A DNA stretch of 38,801 nt from an uncultured Clostridia bacterium. GTDB taxonomy: Bacteria; Bacillota; Clostridia; Christensenellales; Borkfalkiaceae. The position numbers and the translations under genes were made by a program. This document shows positions 31,112 through 38,801 of this stretch, piece after piece (the first letter of the stretch is position 1; every line of letters starts with the position of its first letter). The stretch covers positions 1 to 38,801 of the forward strand of contig CALVPS010000012.1 in assembly GCA_944354035.1 (NCBI GenBank), given 5' to 3'. The notes below the pieces were generated by a model, which did no database searches, had not been told where the DNA came from, and was given only the letters and a program-made list of their open reading frames with translations.

Positions 31112-31167
31112 GCATCGGGGTCGCCGCTGTAAAAACGACAACGCCGCGTAGTTCCTATGCCGTCGGC

Positions 31168-34100
31168 TTACGCCTTGGTAATGGTTATGGTAACCTCCGC
31201 GTCAACGGGAGTCCAATCAACGTCAACCGCAACATACACATTGAACGATTCGCCTGCAGCCAGCTCTACCGTATGAGTGGCCCCCCCCGGCGCTTCAGGC
31301 CCCCAGGAGCCATCGATCATCAACCCCACCGTAGCGTTTGCGACCTCGGTCGTAACGGTAAAGGTATAGGTCCCCGCCTGGTCGGCAACAAACGTATACC
31401 GCGTTCCGCCATCCCAATAGTCGGCGGCATTCGATTGCACCGTGTTGGCGCCGACCTGAAGATCGGACACCGCAGGTTCGCCGGAGCCGGACTCGGTGAT
31501 CGTGTAATCGGCGGTAACGGTAAGCAGGAAGGTGACAGCCGCGTTCCCGGGGTTGGTAACGGTAAAGTTTACCGTACCAAAGCCCATCGGCGCAGCGGTG
31601 ACAAAGCTGAAGGGCTCGCCGTCCGCTGCCGCGTACGTCTCTCCCGCATACACCGCGGAAAGCGCCGCATCGTCGGCCGTGATCTTTAACGCCGCCGTAG
31701 CAGAGCAAGAGAAGTTCAGCGTGGTGTTGGAAGCAATGGTGATCTGATACACGCCGATCCCGCCGCCGACGCCGCCAAGGCGAATGGGCGCCTCCGCGGT
31801 ACCCGTGCCCGTATAGGCGCTGTACTCCGTCTCGATCTCCGCAATGGTGACCGTACCGGCAGCATACGAGCAGAACTCATATACATACCCGGCCTGCAGC
31901 ATAACGGGCATCCCCTCGCCATAGGGCAGGTACGATTCTTCCTCGCCCCAATTCCCCAGGATGGTCATGGTGAAATCGGACGTTGCGGTAAACAGATACT
32001 CGCCGCTCTTTTGGGGAACAAAGTAGTAGTAGGCAGGCTCAAAAAAGCTCTCGTCCGCGGTGACCGTATTTTCGCCCAACGTAAGCAGCGTTCCCGTAAG
32101 CGCGGTCTCTTCGCATACGACCGGCTCCGCCACGACGTATTCGGTCAGCGTAAAGTTGTACGCGTGCGCCGTGCCGTCGACCGTTTCAAACTTCAGCGTC
32201 GCCGTACCCGCGGCCGCGTCGTCGGCGGAGATGTTAAAGGAGATCGTGCCTTCTTCGCCCGAGTACACCGCTTCGCCGTAAGTCACTTTGGCGTTGGCGT
32301 CTTCTACCGTCACCGTGTAGCGCACCTGGCTGTTCACCTTGTACCAGACGGCGCCGTTGGCCGTGATATCGGCGCGGAACACCAGCGGTTTGGTCACAAC
32401 GTAGGGATCCGCCTCGGTACCCGTACCGCTGTCGGCGCTGTCGTACGCGGGACGCTCGCCCTCGATAAGCCATACGGAGTAATGGATGCCCGCGTAATAT
32501 TCGTCGTTGAACTGAATAAGGTAGGGCACGCCGGCTTCCACCGGGAACTTCTCGGTTTCATACGTCTCCATGTTGAACCGGGTGCCGCCCATGTTGTAGG
32601 TAAAGCCGCGCGCGTCGGAAGCGACATAGGCGCCGTTTACGCTGGCGACTGCCGTCGCCTCGGTGGTATACAGCGTGTAGTATCCTGCCTCCTCAAAGGT
32701 AACGGTGTACCAATCGCCGCTTTTCACCGTGGTGGGGCCGCCGATCTCCAGCGTATGAGGAGCGGCCTCGCTGCCCGGTTCGGGCGCCGCGACCGTAACG
32801 ATCACGCCCTCTTCCATGTAGTAGGTGTTTGCGGGATCGGTATATGCGCCGCCCGCGGTAAGACCTACATACAACGGCGACCCTGCGTCGTCGTAATACA
32901 TGGAAGGATAGGTAAAGCCGTAATCGTCGGACGAGACGTTCCACACGCCGTCCACAAATTTAACATACAGCTTTTCGGCGCCTTCGGGCATGACGAGCGC
33001 ATAGTCGCCCGCCGCGTCGATCACATAGGGATCGCCCGCGGTACCCGTTCCGTCGGCCACGGCGCTTACCCGGGCAATGACAACGGAGTAATCGGCTCCT
33101 GCCGAAAGGCTGGAAAGGAAGCGCCACATATACGCCCTGCCTGCCGTAAGTTGAACGGTGTACAGGAACCCGTCCGTACCGGCGGCGTCGTAAGGCGTGC
33201 CCATCAGCTCGCCCTCGGACGGCATGATAATGGGCATCTGCTCGAACCCGTAAGCGCGGATGGCGTACAGCCCCGAAACGTCGGGCGTAAAGGTATAGTA
33301 CAGCGGGACGGCCTCGTACGAGACGCCGATCACCTTGCCTTCTTCCATCGTATACGGCTGATCGGGCGTGGTGCCGAACGTACCGTTGGCAATGCTGAAG
33401 GTCACAACGATCTGCTCGCCCGAAGGGTTGGAAATCGCAAACGGCGCGCTCCATACGTTGGAGTAGTCGTCGTATGTAAGCGGGTTGGTCTCGAACGCAA
33501 ACTGCGCGTCGCCGGCCGCCGCCTTAAAGGTCGTGCCGTCGAACAGCGCCGTAGCGGACGCGTTGAACACGGTCACTGCGTACCCGCGATAGCCTTCTAC
33601 CGCAAAGTAGGCGGTGCCGTTGGCGGGAATGGTTACCGTATAGTACCCTACGCCGCCGATCTTCGCGGGCTGCGCGGCAAGGTCGGCATAAGTAAGCTCG
33701 GTGGCCGTCGTCTGATAGTAGTAGCAGGGGATAAGCCATTCGCAGCCTTCTGCGACCTCGCCGCCGTAGATGCCGTTGCCGCCGCGGCTGGGCGTTGCAT
33801 AACGCTGCAGGAACAGCGCAAGTTCTGCCGTAACGGGCACAACGCCGTCGGCGTTGCAGGCATTTACATACTGCACGACAAAGCTATCGGGCTTCTTCTG
33901 CAGGATCTCGGCCGTTTCATCGACATACGTAACATACCGGTACACCGTATAGGTGTTCGTTTCGGGATCGATCCCGTCGCCGAGCAGATCGAACGCCGGG
34001 CTCAGCGAGTCGAAAGCCAAGAACGAAGCGTCGGCATAGCGCGAAGGCGCCGCAAGCATGGCAACGAGCACGGGACCGTTTGCATCCCCCACATGGTAGT

Positions 34101-35319
34101 AGCCGTCCGTCTCGTTGTATACAACGCCGTCGGGATCGGTAAGGGGCGCCTCCAGCAGCAGGCCTTCGGGCACCTCGTACTCTTCGGGAACTTCCTCGGC
34201 CTTTACCACCACGTCGACCCGGGTAGCGGGAGGCGTGGCGTCGCCCGTGCGCTCTACCTTGATCCGGAACTCCGCAGGATAGGTAGGCGTTCCGGTAAGC
34301 TCGATCACGAAGGAGCACGCCGAAGATTCCAGCGCGCCCACGTGCGTTTCGGGAATTTCAAACGACACCTCTTTGGCATTTTCTACAATGTTGCCTTCGT
34401 CGTCGAGCGGCGCAAGCTCACTGTAAAAAATGCTGGTCGTGCCGGAATTGTAGGGCGATACCTCCTTTACGGCAGCGGCGGCGTCTTCGAGGATGGAGAG
34501 CTTGTACGCGCCGGAGGTGGTGGTCATAAAGGTATAGAAGATGCGATCGGTATCGGCGTCCTCAAACTTTACGTCGTAGGTGCCGACCTCGCTCAGGATG
34601 TACATATCTTCCTTGGAAACGGTGGAAAGACCGTCCGCGCCCGCTTCTACCACGTTCACCTGCTTATAGGTGCCGAAATTGCCCTCTCCCACCGTGGCCA
34701 CCACAATGGTATAGGCAAAGTTGTCCGTTGCGGTAACGATGGGCTCGCCGTCGTAAATGTAGCCGGTGGGCGCCTGCACTTCCACGGAGAACTCCTCGAC
34801 GATCACTCCGCTATCCAGCGCGATCTTGGCGACGCCCGCGTTGTCGGTAACGCCCGTGTAGTCTTTGGTGCCAGTCTTTACCGTGATCACGGTAAAGGGA
34901 ACGGGTTCGTCCGCTTCGTCGACCACGGTAAAGGTGTATTCTACTGTCGAAGACGCCTCGGTCACGACAATGGTATACGAAAACTGCGTAGTGGTCGTGG
35001 TGATCATCTCGTAATCACCGGGCGCGTTGACCAGCTTTACATGCATGGTCTGCGCTTGTTCCACCGTGATCTTGGCAACGCCGTTTTTATCGGTCTCCAC
35101 GGGGGTGTAGCAGACCCCTTCGTTGCCCTGGTCGTCGACGACGCAGAACTGCACGAACTGCCCGGAAAGCGGATCGCCGTCCTCGTTTTGCACGGTCACC
35201 GAATAGACGACCGAAGTATCGCCGCCATCGGGATCGTTGCAGGCCGCGAAGACCGCACCGAACAGCGCAAGACAAAGGGTTGCGCAAAGCACAAGCAATG
35301 TCTTAAGCCTTTTTCTCAT
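31168..35319 (-). CDS. Giant multi-domain lipoprotein (1383 aa)
   Basis: A signal peptide ends in FAAC (Cys27): a surface lipoprotein. Residues about 37-210 are two or three Cna-B/carboxypeptidase-regulatory-like beta domains (TVQNEDGDPLSGQFVQF, TVVDEADEPVPFTVITV). Residues about 395-600 include VVYNETDGYYHVGDANGP, a module also found in the neighbouring TlpA lipoprotein. From about 600 to the end there are four or five beta-sandwich repeats of ~100 residues introduced by GTGTAGDPYV, GTGTEADPYV, GTGTAEAPIR or similar, like prepeptidase C-terminal domains. No catalytic motif. I start at 35319 (MRKRLKT): GGAGGT lies 8 nt upstream. It probably follows the TlpA lipoprotein on one transcript. Confidence 0.82.
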   Translation of the reverse strand: MRKRLKTLLVLCATLCLALFGAVFAACNDPDGGDTSVVYSVTVQNEDGDPLSGQFVQFCVVDDQGNEGVCYTPVETDKNGVAKITVEQAQTMHVKLVNAPGDYEMITTTTTQFSYTIVVTEASSTVEYTFTVVDEADEPVPFTVITVKTGTKDYTGVTDNAGVAKIALDSGVIVEEFSVEVQAPTGYIYDGEPIVTATDNFAYTIVVATVGEGNFGTYKQVNVVEAGADGLSTVSKEDMYILSEVGTYDVKFEDADTDRIFYTFMTTTSGAYKLSILEDAAAAVKEVSPYNSGTTSIFYSELAPLDDEGNIVENAKEVSFEIPETHVGALESSACSFVIELTGTPTYPAEFRIKVERTGDATPPATRVDVVVKAEEVPEEYEVPEGLLLEAPLTDPDGVVYNETDGYYHVGDANGPVLVAMLAAPSRYADASFLAFDSLSPAFDLLGDGIDPETNTYTVYRYVTYVDETAEILQKKPDSFVVQYVNACNADGVVPVTAELALFLQRYATPSRGGNGIYGGEVAEGCEWLIPCYYYQTTATELTYADLAAQPAKIGGVGYYTVTIPANGTAYFAVEGYRGYAVTVFNASATALFDGTTFKAAAGDAQFAFETNPLTYDDYSNVWSAPFAISNPSGEQIVVTFSIANGTFGTTPDQPYTMEEGKVIGVSYEAVPLYYTFTPDVSGLYAIRAYGFEQMPIIMPSEGELMGTPYDAAGTDGFLYTVQLTAGRAYMWRFLSSLSAGADYSVVIARVSAVADGTGTAGDPYVIDAAGDYALVMPEGAEKLYVKFVDGVWNVSSDDYGFTYPSMYYDDAGSPLYVGLTAGGAYTDPANTYYMEEGVIVTVAAPEPGSEAAPHTLEIGGPTTVKSGDWYTVTFEEAGYYTLYTTEATAVASVNGAYVASDARGFTYNMGGTRFNMETYETEKFPVEAGVPYLIQFNDEYYAGIHYSVWLIEGERPAYDSADSGTGTEADPYVVTKPLVFRADITANGAVWYKVNSQVRYTVTVEDANAKVTYGEAVYSGEEGTISFNISADDAAAGTATLKFETVDGTAHAYNFTLTEYVVAEPVVCEETALTGTLLTLGENTVTADESFFEPAYYYFVPQKSGEYLFTATSDFTMTILGNWGEEESYLPYGEGMPVMLQAGYVYEFCSYAAGTVTIAEIETEYSAYTGTGTAEAPIRLGGVGGGIGVYQITIASNTTLNFSCSATAALKITADDAALSAVYAGETYAAADGEPFSFVTAAPMGFGTVNFTVTNPGNAAVTFLLTVTADYTITESGSGEPAVSDLQVGANTVQSNAADYWDGGTRYTFVADQAGTYTFTVTTEVANATVGLMIDGSWGPEAPGGATHTVELAAGESFNVYVAVDVDWTPVDAEVTITITKA

Positions 35320-35397
35320 CACATAACCTCCCAATTGCTATTTATCTCACCACCGCGCCGATACGCGATCGGTAAAATCCGTCCTCTTTGTTGCGGC

Positions 35398-35421
35398 GCG
35401 CGCCCGCCGCGGCGGGCGCGC
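35398..35421 (-). other. GC-rich hairpin between the two lipoprotein genes
   Basis: A 24-base palindrome (stem GCGCGCCCGCC type) lies 12 bp after the stop of the TlpA lipoprotein gene. There is no T-run, so it is more likely an mRNA-stability or partial pausing element than a full terminator. No separate promoter is seen for the downstream gene. Confidence 0.5.
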
Positions 35422-35432
35422 CGTGCGCCGCA

Positions 35433-38054
35433 TTACGACACGTTGAGCGGACGCATGTAGTAACTCAGCTGCGTCCAGGCGTTGTCGGTAAGGCGATCTT
35501 CCAGCGCCATAAGCACCTTTAATACGTCTATAAGCTCCTCTGTGGCCGTAACGTAGCCGCCCGAAGCGGTCGCGGCCTGCTCCTGCATAAACTGCGTGTA
35601 GTCCTTCCGGTACTCCTGCGGCACGCAGGCGTTGTACCACGCCGCGTCGTCTTGGGCGTAGCGGCCCTCGGCCGTCCAGTTGAACCAGCCCTGCTCGATC
35701 CACTGAGTAAGCGGGTTGGGACTGAAATAGGTGCCGGCGCCGAAGTCGACCACGATCTGCGAAATGATGGCGCCGTCCTCGTCCACCGCATAGTACACGC
35801 CGTCGCGCAGCTGCACGTCGACATAGGTAAGCAGAATGATGTCGCCGCCCATGTCGTCGTCCTCGGTGGTGTAAGAACCGTGGCCGACGGGGCTCATCAC
35901 AAAGTCGCCGTCGTACTTTTGGATGTAAAAGTCGTATTCGCCCAGCATGGACACGTCGAAGAAGGCGCAGTACACATAGTAGGGAACGCCCGCCTCCATT
36001 TCGTAAATGATCTCAAAGTTGTGGCCTGTGGCGATCTGTTCCTTGCCCTCGCCGCCGTCGCTCTCCATCAGCTGGTTGCCCGCCTCGTCAAACAGCCAGG
36101 CGTACGTATCGGACTCGCCGACGGAATAAATGACGTACGCGCCGCTCACTTCGGGCACAAACTTGTAACGCAGGCCGCGCGGCATCAATATCTTTTGCAG
36201 GTTTACGTGGTTGGGCTCGTTCAGCGTGGCCGTAAAGGCGTTCCAGTTGCGCAGGCCGCGGATGGGGTCGGAAATGGACTCGCCCACGCCGTAGTGGTCG
36301 TAGTAGCGGCATACCTCCAGCCACTCCGTCTCTTCGTCGTCGGGATCGTCGTTGCCGATGGCCGCGGTAAGCTCCTGCAGCAGAAGCTTCAGCTCCTGCG
36401 TGACGGGCGTAAGCATGACGTCGGAGAAACGCGTAAGCCACGCGTAATCTTCGATGAGGTCAAAGTTTTTAACCAGCACATAGCGGGGATCGTCCTGCGT
36501 AAGGGTCTCCGCCGCGTACTCGTTTCTGGCGCGCAGAGCCTCGATGTAAATGCCGTAGCCCCAGTTGGTATCTTCGATCATGTCGGCAAGCAGGTAGGGG
36601 CCGTCCACGGTGCCCACGTGGTAGTAGCCGTCTTCGGCGTTATATACCACGTCGACATACTTGGTGTATACGGGATTTTCGGGGTCGCTGTCGTCGTAGC
36701 CGGTGGCGGCCTGGCGCAGCACGTCGAACGAAACGCCCTCTTCGGCCATTTCGGTAATGGTGGTAAGGCGCATGTTTTTTACATACACCGTGTCTTCTGC
36801 CGCGCTCATGGCGGCGTCCTTTACATAGGCCAGCGCAAGTTCGTGCTCGGCGCCGTCGCCGTTGCCCACATAGGCATAGCAGGTGCTCCAATCGGTCTGA
36901 CTGCTGCCCGAGAACTCGTGGATGATCTCGCCGTCGATAAATACATAAAAGATATCGTTGCCCGCTTCGGTGGCCGTGCGGTAGTCGAAGGCGACGACCT
37001 GGTCCTCTTCCAGCGTGATGTCGGTATAAATAATGGCCCACGTGCCGTTCTTGTCGGCATTGGTGGTCTGAATGCTCTCGCCGTCCGCCGAAACGATCCA
37101 CGGCCAGCTGTATTCGCTGTCCGTATCCCAGCGGTACGCAAAATCAAAGCCGGACTGCGTATTGTTGATGGCGTCGGCAATGTCCTCTACCGGAGGGTTG
37201 GGGATATTGGGCTTTTCGATCTCGCTGTCGCCGCCCACGTTCTGCTCGTAATCGTCGCTTGTGTACGTTTCGAACAGGTCGCGGAAGATGTTGGCGTCGA
37301 CGATGGCGCCCTCTTCGATCATACAAATAACGCCGTAGCGGTCGATCATGACGTTGGTGGGATATGCCCCCGTGTTAAAGGCGCTTACGATATCTAACCC
37401 AATGGCAAAGTCGAAAGTAAGCCCGCGCGTAAGCTTATAATTGAGCACCACTTCGGATGTGTCGTTTCCGATGACCCCGGGATTGACGGCGACGATGGCA
37501 AGATCGTCTTTATACTCTTCGTATGCCTCCTGCATCAGGGGGAATTCGGTGGCGCAGGGACCGCAGCCCGAATACCAAAAGTTGAGCAGCACGGCCTTTT
37601 TGGTTTGGAACAGCTGCGAAAGCGACTTAACTTCCTTCGTTTCCACCTCGGTATAGGTGTAGTCGTACATTACGTCGCCCAGCTGATAGATGTGGCCCTC
37701 GGGCATCTCTTCGCCGATGAGCGTGCTCTGGCAGATGATGACGACGGGCGTACCTTTGGTATCGGTCGTATACGACGCCTCCTGCGTGGTGTACCCCGTC
37801 GGCAGGTTCGAAAGTTCCAGCGTATACTCGTCTGCAACGAGCGTAAACTCCACTTTGCCCTCTGCGTCGGTCACACGCGCGTCCTGCGCGCGGCCACCCA
37901 GCAAGGCGCGGACGGTCACGCCTTCCAGCGGCGTTTGCCCGACCGACTGCACGGTGACCGTATAGGTGACCTCGCCCTTGGCGCACGACGCAATGCCCAG
38001 TGCCAATGTTACGGCTGCCACTACCGATAAAAGAATGGTAAGGATCTTTTTCAT
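35433..38054 (-). CDS. Lipoprotein with TlpA thioredoxin domain and shared surface module (873 aa)
   Basis: A signal peptide ends in IASC (Cys24). Residues about 29-112 form a Cna-B/carboxypeptidase-regulatory-like domain (VTVQSVGQTPLEGVTVRALL). Residues about 120-265 are a TlpA/ResA-type thioredoxin domain: LLNFWYSGCGPCATEFP (Cys164, Cys167) and the cis-Pro segment AYPTNVMID. Residues about 305-430 look like a jelly-roll domain, and 465-620 carry VVYNAEDGYYHVGTVDGP and PVTQELKLLLQE, shared with the 1383-aa neighbour. The ribosome site GGAGG precedes MKKILTIL. A surface disulfide reductase or thiol-exchange protein is likely, perhaps reduced by the ferredoxin-TlpA fusion nearby. The final 200 residues are unrecognised. 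Confidence 0.87.
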   Translation of the reverse strand: MKKILTILLSVVAAVTLALGIASCAKGEVTYTVTVQSVGQTPLEGVTVRALLGGRAQDARVTDAEGKVEFTLVADEYTLELSNLPTGYTTQEASYTTDTKGTPVVIICQSTLIGEEMPEGHIYQLGDVMYDYTYTEVETKEVKSLSQLFQTKKAVLLNFWYSGCGPCATEFPLMQEAYEEYKDDLAIVAVNPGVIGNDTSEVVLNYKLTRGLTFDFAIGLDIVSAFNTGAYPTNVMIDRYGVICMIEEGAIVDANIFRDLFETYTSDDYEQNVGGDSEIEKPNIPNPPVEDIADAINNTQSGFDFAYRWDTDSEYSWPWIVSADGESIQTTNADKNGTWAIIYTDITLEEDQVVAFDYRTATEAGNDIFYVFIDGEIIHEFSGSSQTDWSTCYAYVGNGDGAEHELALAYVKDAAMSAAEDTVYVKNMRLTTITEMAEEGVSFDVLRQAATGYDDSDPENPVYTKYVDVVYNAEDGYYHVGTVDGPYLLADMIEDTNWGYGIYIEALRARNEYAAETLTQDDPRYVLVKNFDLIEDYAWLTRFSDVMLTPVTQELKLLLQELTAAIGNDDPDDEETEWLEVCRYYDHYGVGESISDPIRGLRNWNAFTATLNEPNHVNLQKILMPRGLRYKFVPEVSGAYVIYSVGESDTYAWLFDEAGNQLMESDGGEGKEQIATGHNFEIIYEMEAGVPYYVYCAFFDVSMLGEYDFYIQKYDGDFVMSPVGHGSYTTEDDDMGGDIILLTYVDVQLRDGVYYAVDEDGAIISQIVVDFGAGTYFSPNPLTQWIEQGWFNWTAEGRYAQDDAAWYNACVPQEYRKDYTQFMQEQAATASGGYVTATEELIDVLKVLMALEDRLTDNAWTQLSYYMRPLNVS

Positions 38055-38471
38055 ACTTTCCTCCGGTTCGTCTTACATCGTCGGTGTGTCCGCGGCGTGC
38101 CGCGGACGGTATAAAAAACGACAAAATTCGTCCGTTTTTTGTATAATTTGCGCCCCTTTTGTGCATGTTACGGGCACTTTTTTGCATGTTTTCGGCGCCC
38201 TTTTGCACACCTTTGCGCGGATCTTACTTGTCCGCGTCCGCCTCAAGCGGCCCTTTGCGGCCGTTTTGCGCCCGTATAAGCGGCCGTTTTGCGCCCCTTT
38301 CGGCGCTTTTATTCTCGTTTCGCGCCCGTATAAGCGGCCGTTTTGCGCCGTTTTATACTTCCGTACGCCCCGTTCCGGACGTCCCTTTCGCGCCGGTTTT
38401 GTGTAAAAAACAGGACAAACGGCCGGGATAGGCGTACGGGACGGCACGAAACTGTGCCGTCCCGCCGAACT
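38055..38471 (-). other. Long leader region of the TlpA-lipoprotein operon, with repeats
   Basis: No convincing gene. If the promoter at 38479-38507 is used, this is a leader of about 415 nt. It has a strong hairpin at 38439-38464 (GGGACGGCAC / GTGCCGTCCC), a 28-bp direct repeat (38268-38295 and 38322-38349, 54 bp apart, with a GCGGCCGTTTTGCGC core and a partial third copy near 38244), three CTTTTTGCATG-like boxes near 38150-38215, and a GTCCGCGG hairpin near 38090-38110. A 124-codon very basic frame (38073-38447) has no ribosome site. Confidence 0.5.
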
Positions 38472-38478
38472 TTGTATT

Positions 38479-38507
38479 ATTTTATCACAATTTGTACAAA
38501 ATCACAA
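38479..38507 (-). promoter_or_regulatory. Probable promoter of the large lipoprotein operon
   Basis: TTGTGA (38507-38502), 17-bp spacer, TAAAAT (38484-38479) on the minus strand. I see no better promoter closer to the gene. Confidence 0.55.
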
Positions 38508-38548
38508 CCATTCTTTCGACGGGAAACATTAAGAATTACTTATAACAG

Positions 38549-38801
38549 TTAGAAGCCGCCGCGATCCTTTTGCACGGTCAGCCGCGCATCGCAAAGTAAA
38601 ATGCCAACAGCGGCACGACAAGCGCACCGATACATTAAAAGCCGCCGCAATCCTTTTGCACGGTCAGCCGCGCATCGCAAAGTAAAATGCCGGCAGCGGC
38701 ACGACAAGCGCACCGATATATTAGAAGCCGCCGCAATCCTTTTGCACGGTCAGCCGCGCATCGCAAAGTAAAATGCCGGCAGCGGCACGACAAGCGCACC
38801 G
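38549..38801. repeat. 86-bp tandem repeat, about 2.9 copies, running off the window
   Basis: Copies start at 38549, 38635 and 38721 with TTAGAAGCCGCCGC or TTAAAAGCCGCCGC. Only a handful of bases differ (for example GCGATCC/GCAATCC, CCAACAG/CCGGCAG). Read on the minus strand, each copy holds a hydrophobic 16-residue tail and a stop codon. Confidence 0.93.
38750..38801 (-). CDS. Possible C-terminal end of a membrane protein gene (partial)
   Basis: From the window edge, the minus strand reads GALVVPLPAFYFAMRG and stop. The hydrophobic tail looks like the end of a membrane protein. The same tail recurs in the other two repeat copies, but there an in-frame stop lies just upstream, so only this outermost copy could be the real gene end. 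Too short to assign. Confidence 0.25.
   Translation of the reverse strand, partial: GALVVPLPAFYFAMRG

Noticed and set aside
29985..31141. Several frames rich in Pro, Gly and Arg across the repeat mosaic
   Set aside because: They only read through GC-rich repeats, have no ribosome sites, and are open because repeat periods are multiples of three.
38073..38447. 124-residue Lys/Arg-rich frame with repeated AQNGRLYGR
   Set aside because: GTG start without a ribosome site, lies in the probable leader, and its repeats follow from the DNA repeats. Not excluded, only unsupported.

Overview
The window reads as a chromosomal segment of a high-GC, Gram-positive-type anaerobe of the Clostridia. The basis is a PyrR-led pyrimidine operon with the two-subunit, Fe-S dihydroorotate dehydrogenase, a rubrerythrin, an L-cysteine desulfidase family protein, ferredoxin-type membrane proteins, strong AGGAGG-like ribosome binding sites and lipobox signal peptides. 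The large lipoproteins and high GC would fit an uncultured gut Clostridia lineage, but that placement is inference. The left end (about 1-1515) and the DUF559 gene near 30.5 kb are clearly AT-richer than the rest.

Layout. 1-1515: the 3' end of an RHS/polymorphic toxin gene, its probable membrane immunity gene, a terminator, and a truncated XRE regulator start at the island edge. 1659-8334 (minus): pyrR-pyrB-pyrC-pyrF-pyrK-(unknown membrane protein)-pyrD-pyrE behind a consensus promoter and a terminator/antiterminator attenuator. 8340-9035: a metallophosphoesterase with a near-leaderless promoter. 9358-11171: a lipoprotein serine protease and a PH-like protein, with inverted repeats flanking the -10 box. 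11232-12087: rubrerythrin with two overlapping small genes of 40 and 46 codons. 12210-13877: a ClC antiporter. 14175-17668: a heterodimeric ABC exporter. 17805-19265: a zinc-ribbon DUF898-like membrane protein. 19411-21594: inorganic pyrophosphatase, SGNH hydrolase, nicotinamidase-like hydrolase and YbaK-like deacylase. 21710-22118: an intact tRNA-Ser(GCU) preceded by a tRNA-Ser fragment cut at the anticodon. 22209-22679: a GNAT acetyltransferase. 22825-25674: a 949-aa orphan lipoprotein. 25836-27113: the cysteine desulfidase family protein, divergent from a two-gene redox operon (27314-29795). 29849-31070: a mosaic of hairpin-rich repeats enclosing a DUF559 endonuclease-like gene. 31168-38054: two very large lipoproteins. 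38055-38801: a long leader with repeats, then an 86-bp tandem repeat running off the window.

The most interesting region is 27.3-38.1 kb. A membrane protein ending in a CXXC tail is followed immediately by one polypeptide joining NapH-type membrane Fe-S segments, two [4Fe-4S] ferredoxin clusters and a TlpA-type thioredoxin domain. Nearby, a lipoprotein carries a second TlpA domain fused to a carboxypeptidase-regulatory-like domain and a module shared with the adjacent 1383-aa lipoprotein. This suggests cytoplasmic electrons being passed across the membrane to surface thiol-disulfide proteins. The architecture is seen in the sequence; the function is inference.

A second theme is transcripts that begin at, or within about 3 nt of, the start codon. 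Three genes (9035, 27113, 30673) have -10 boxes ending only 6-10 nt before the ATG, while most other genes here have ordinary leaders and Shine-Dalgarno sequences.
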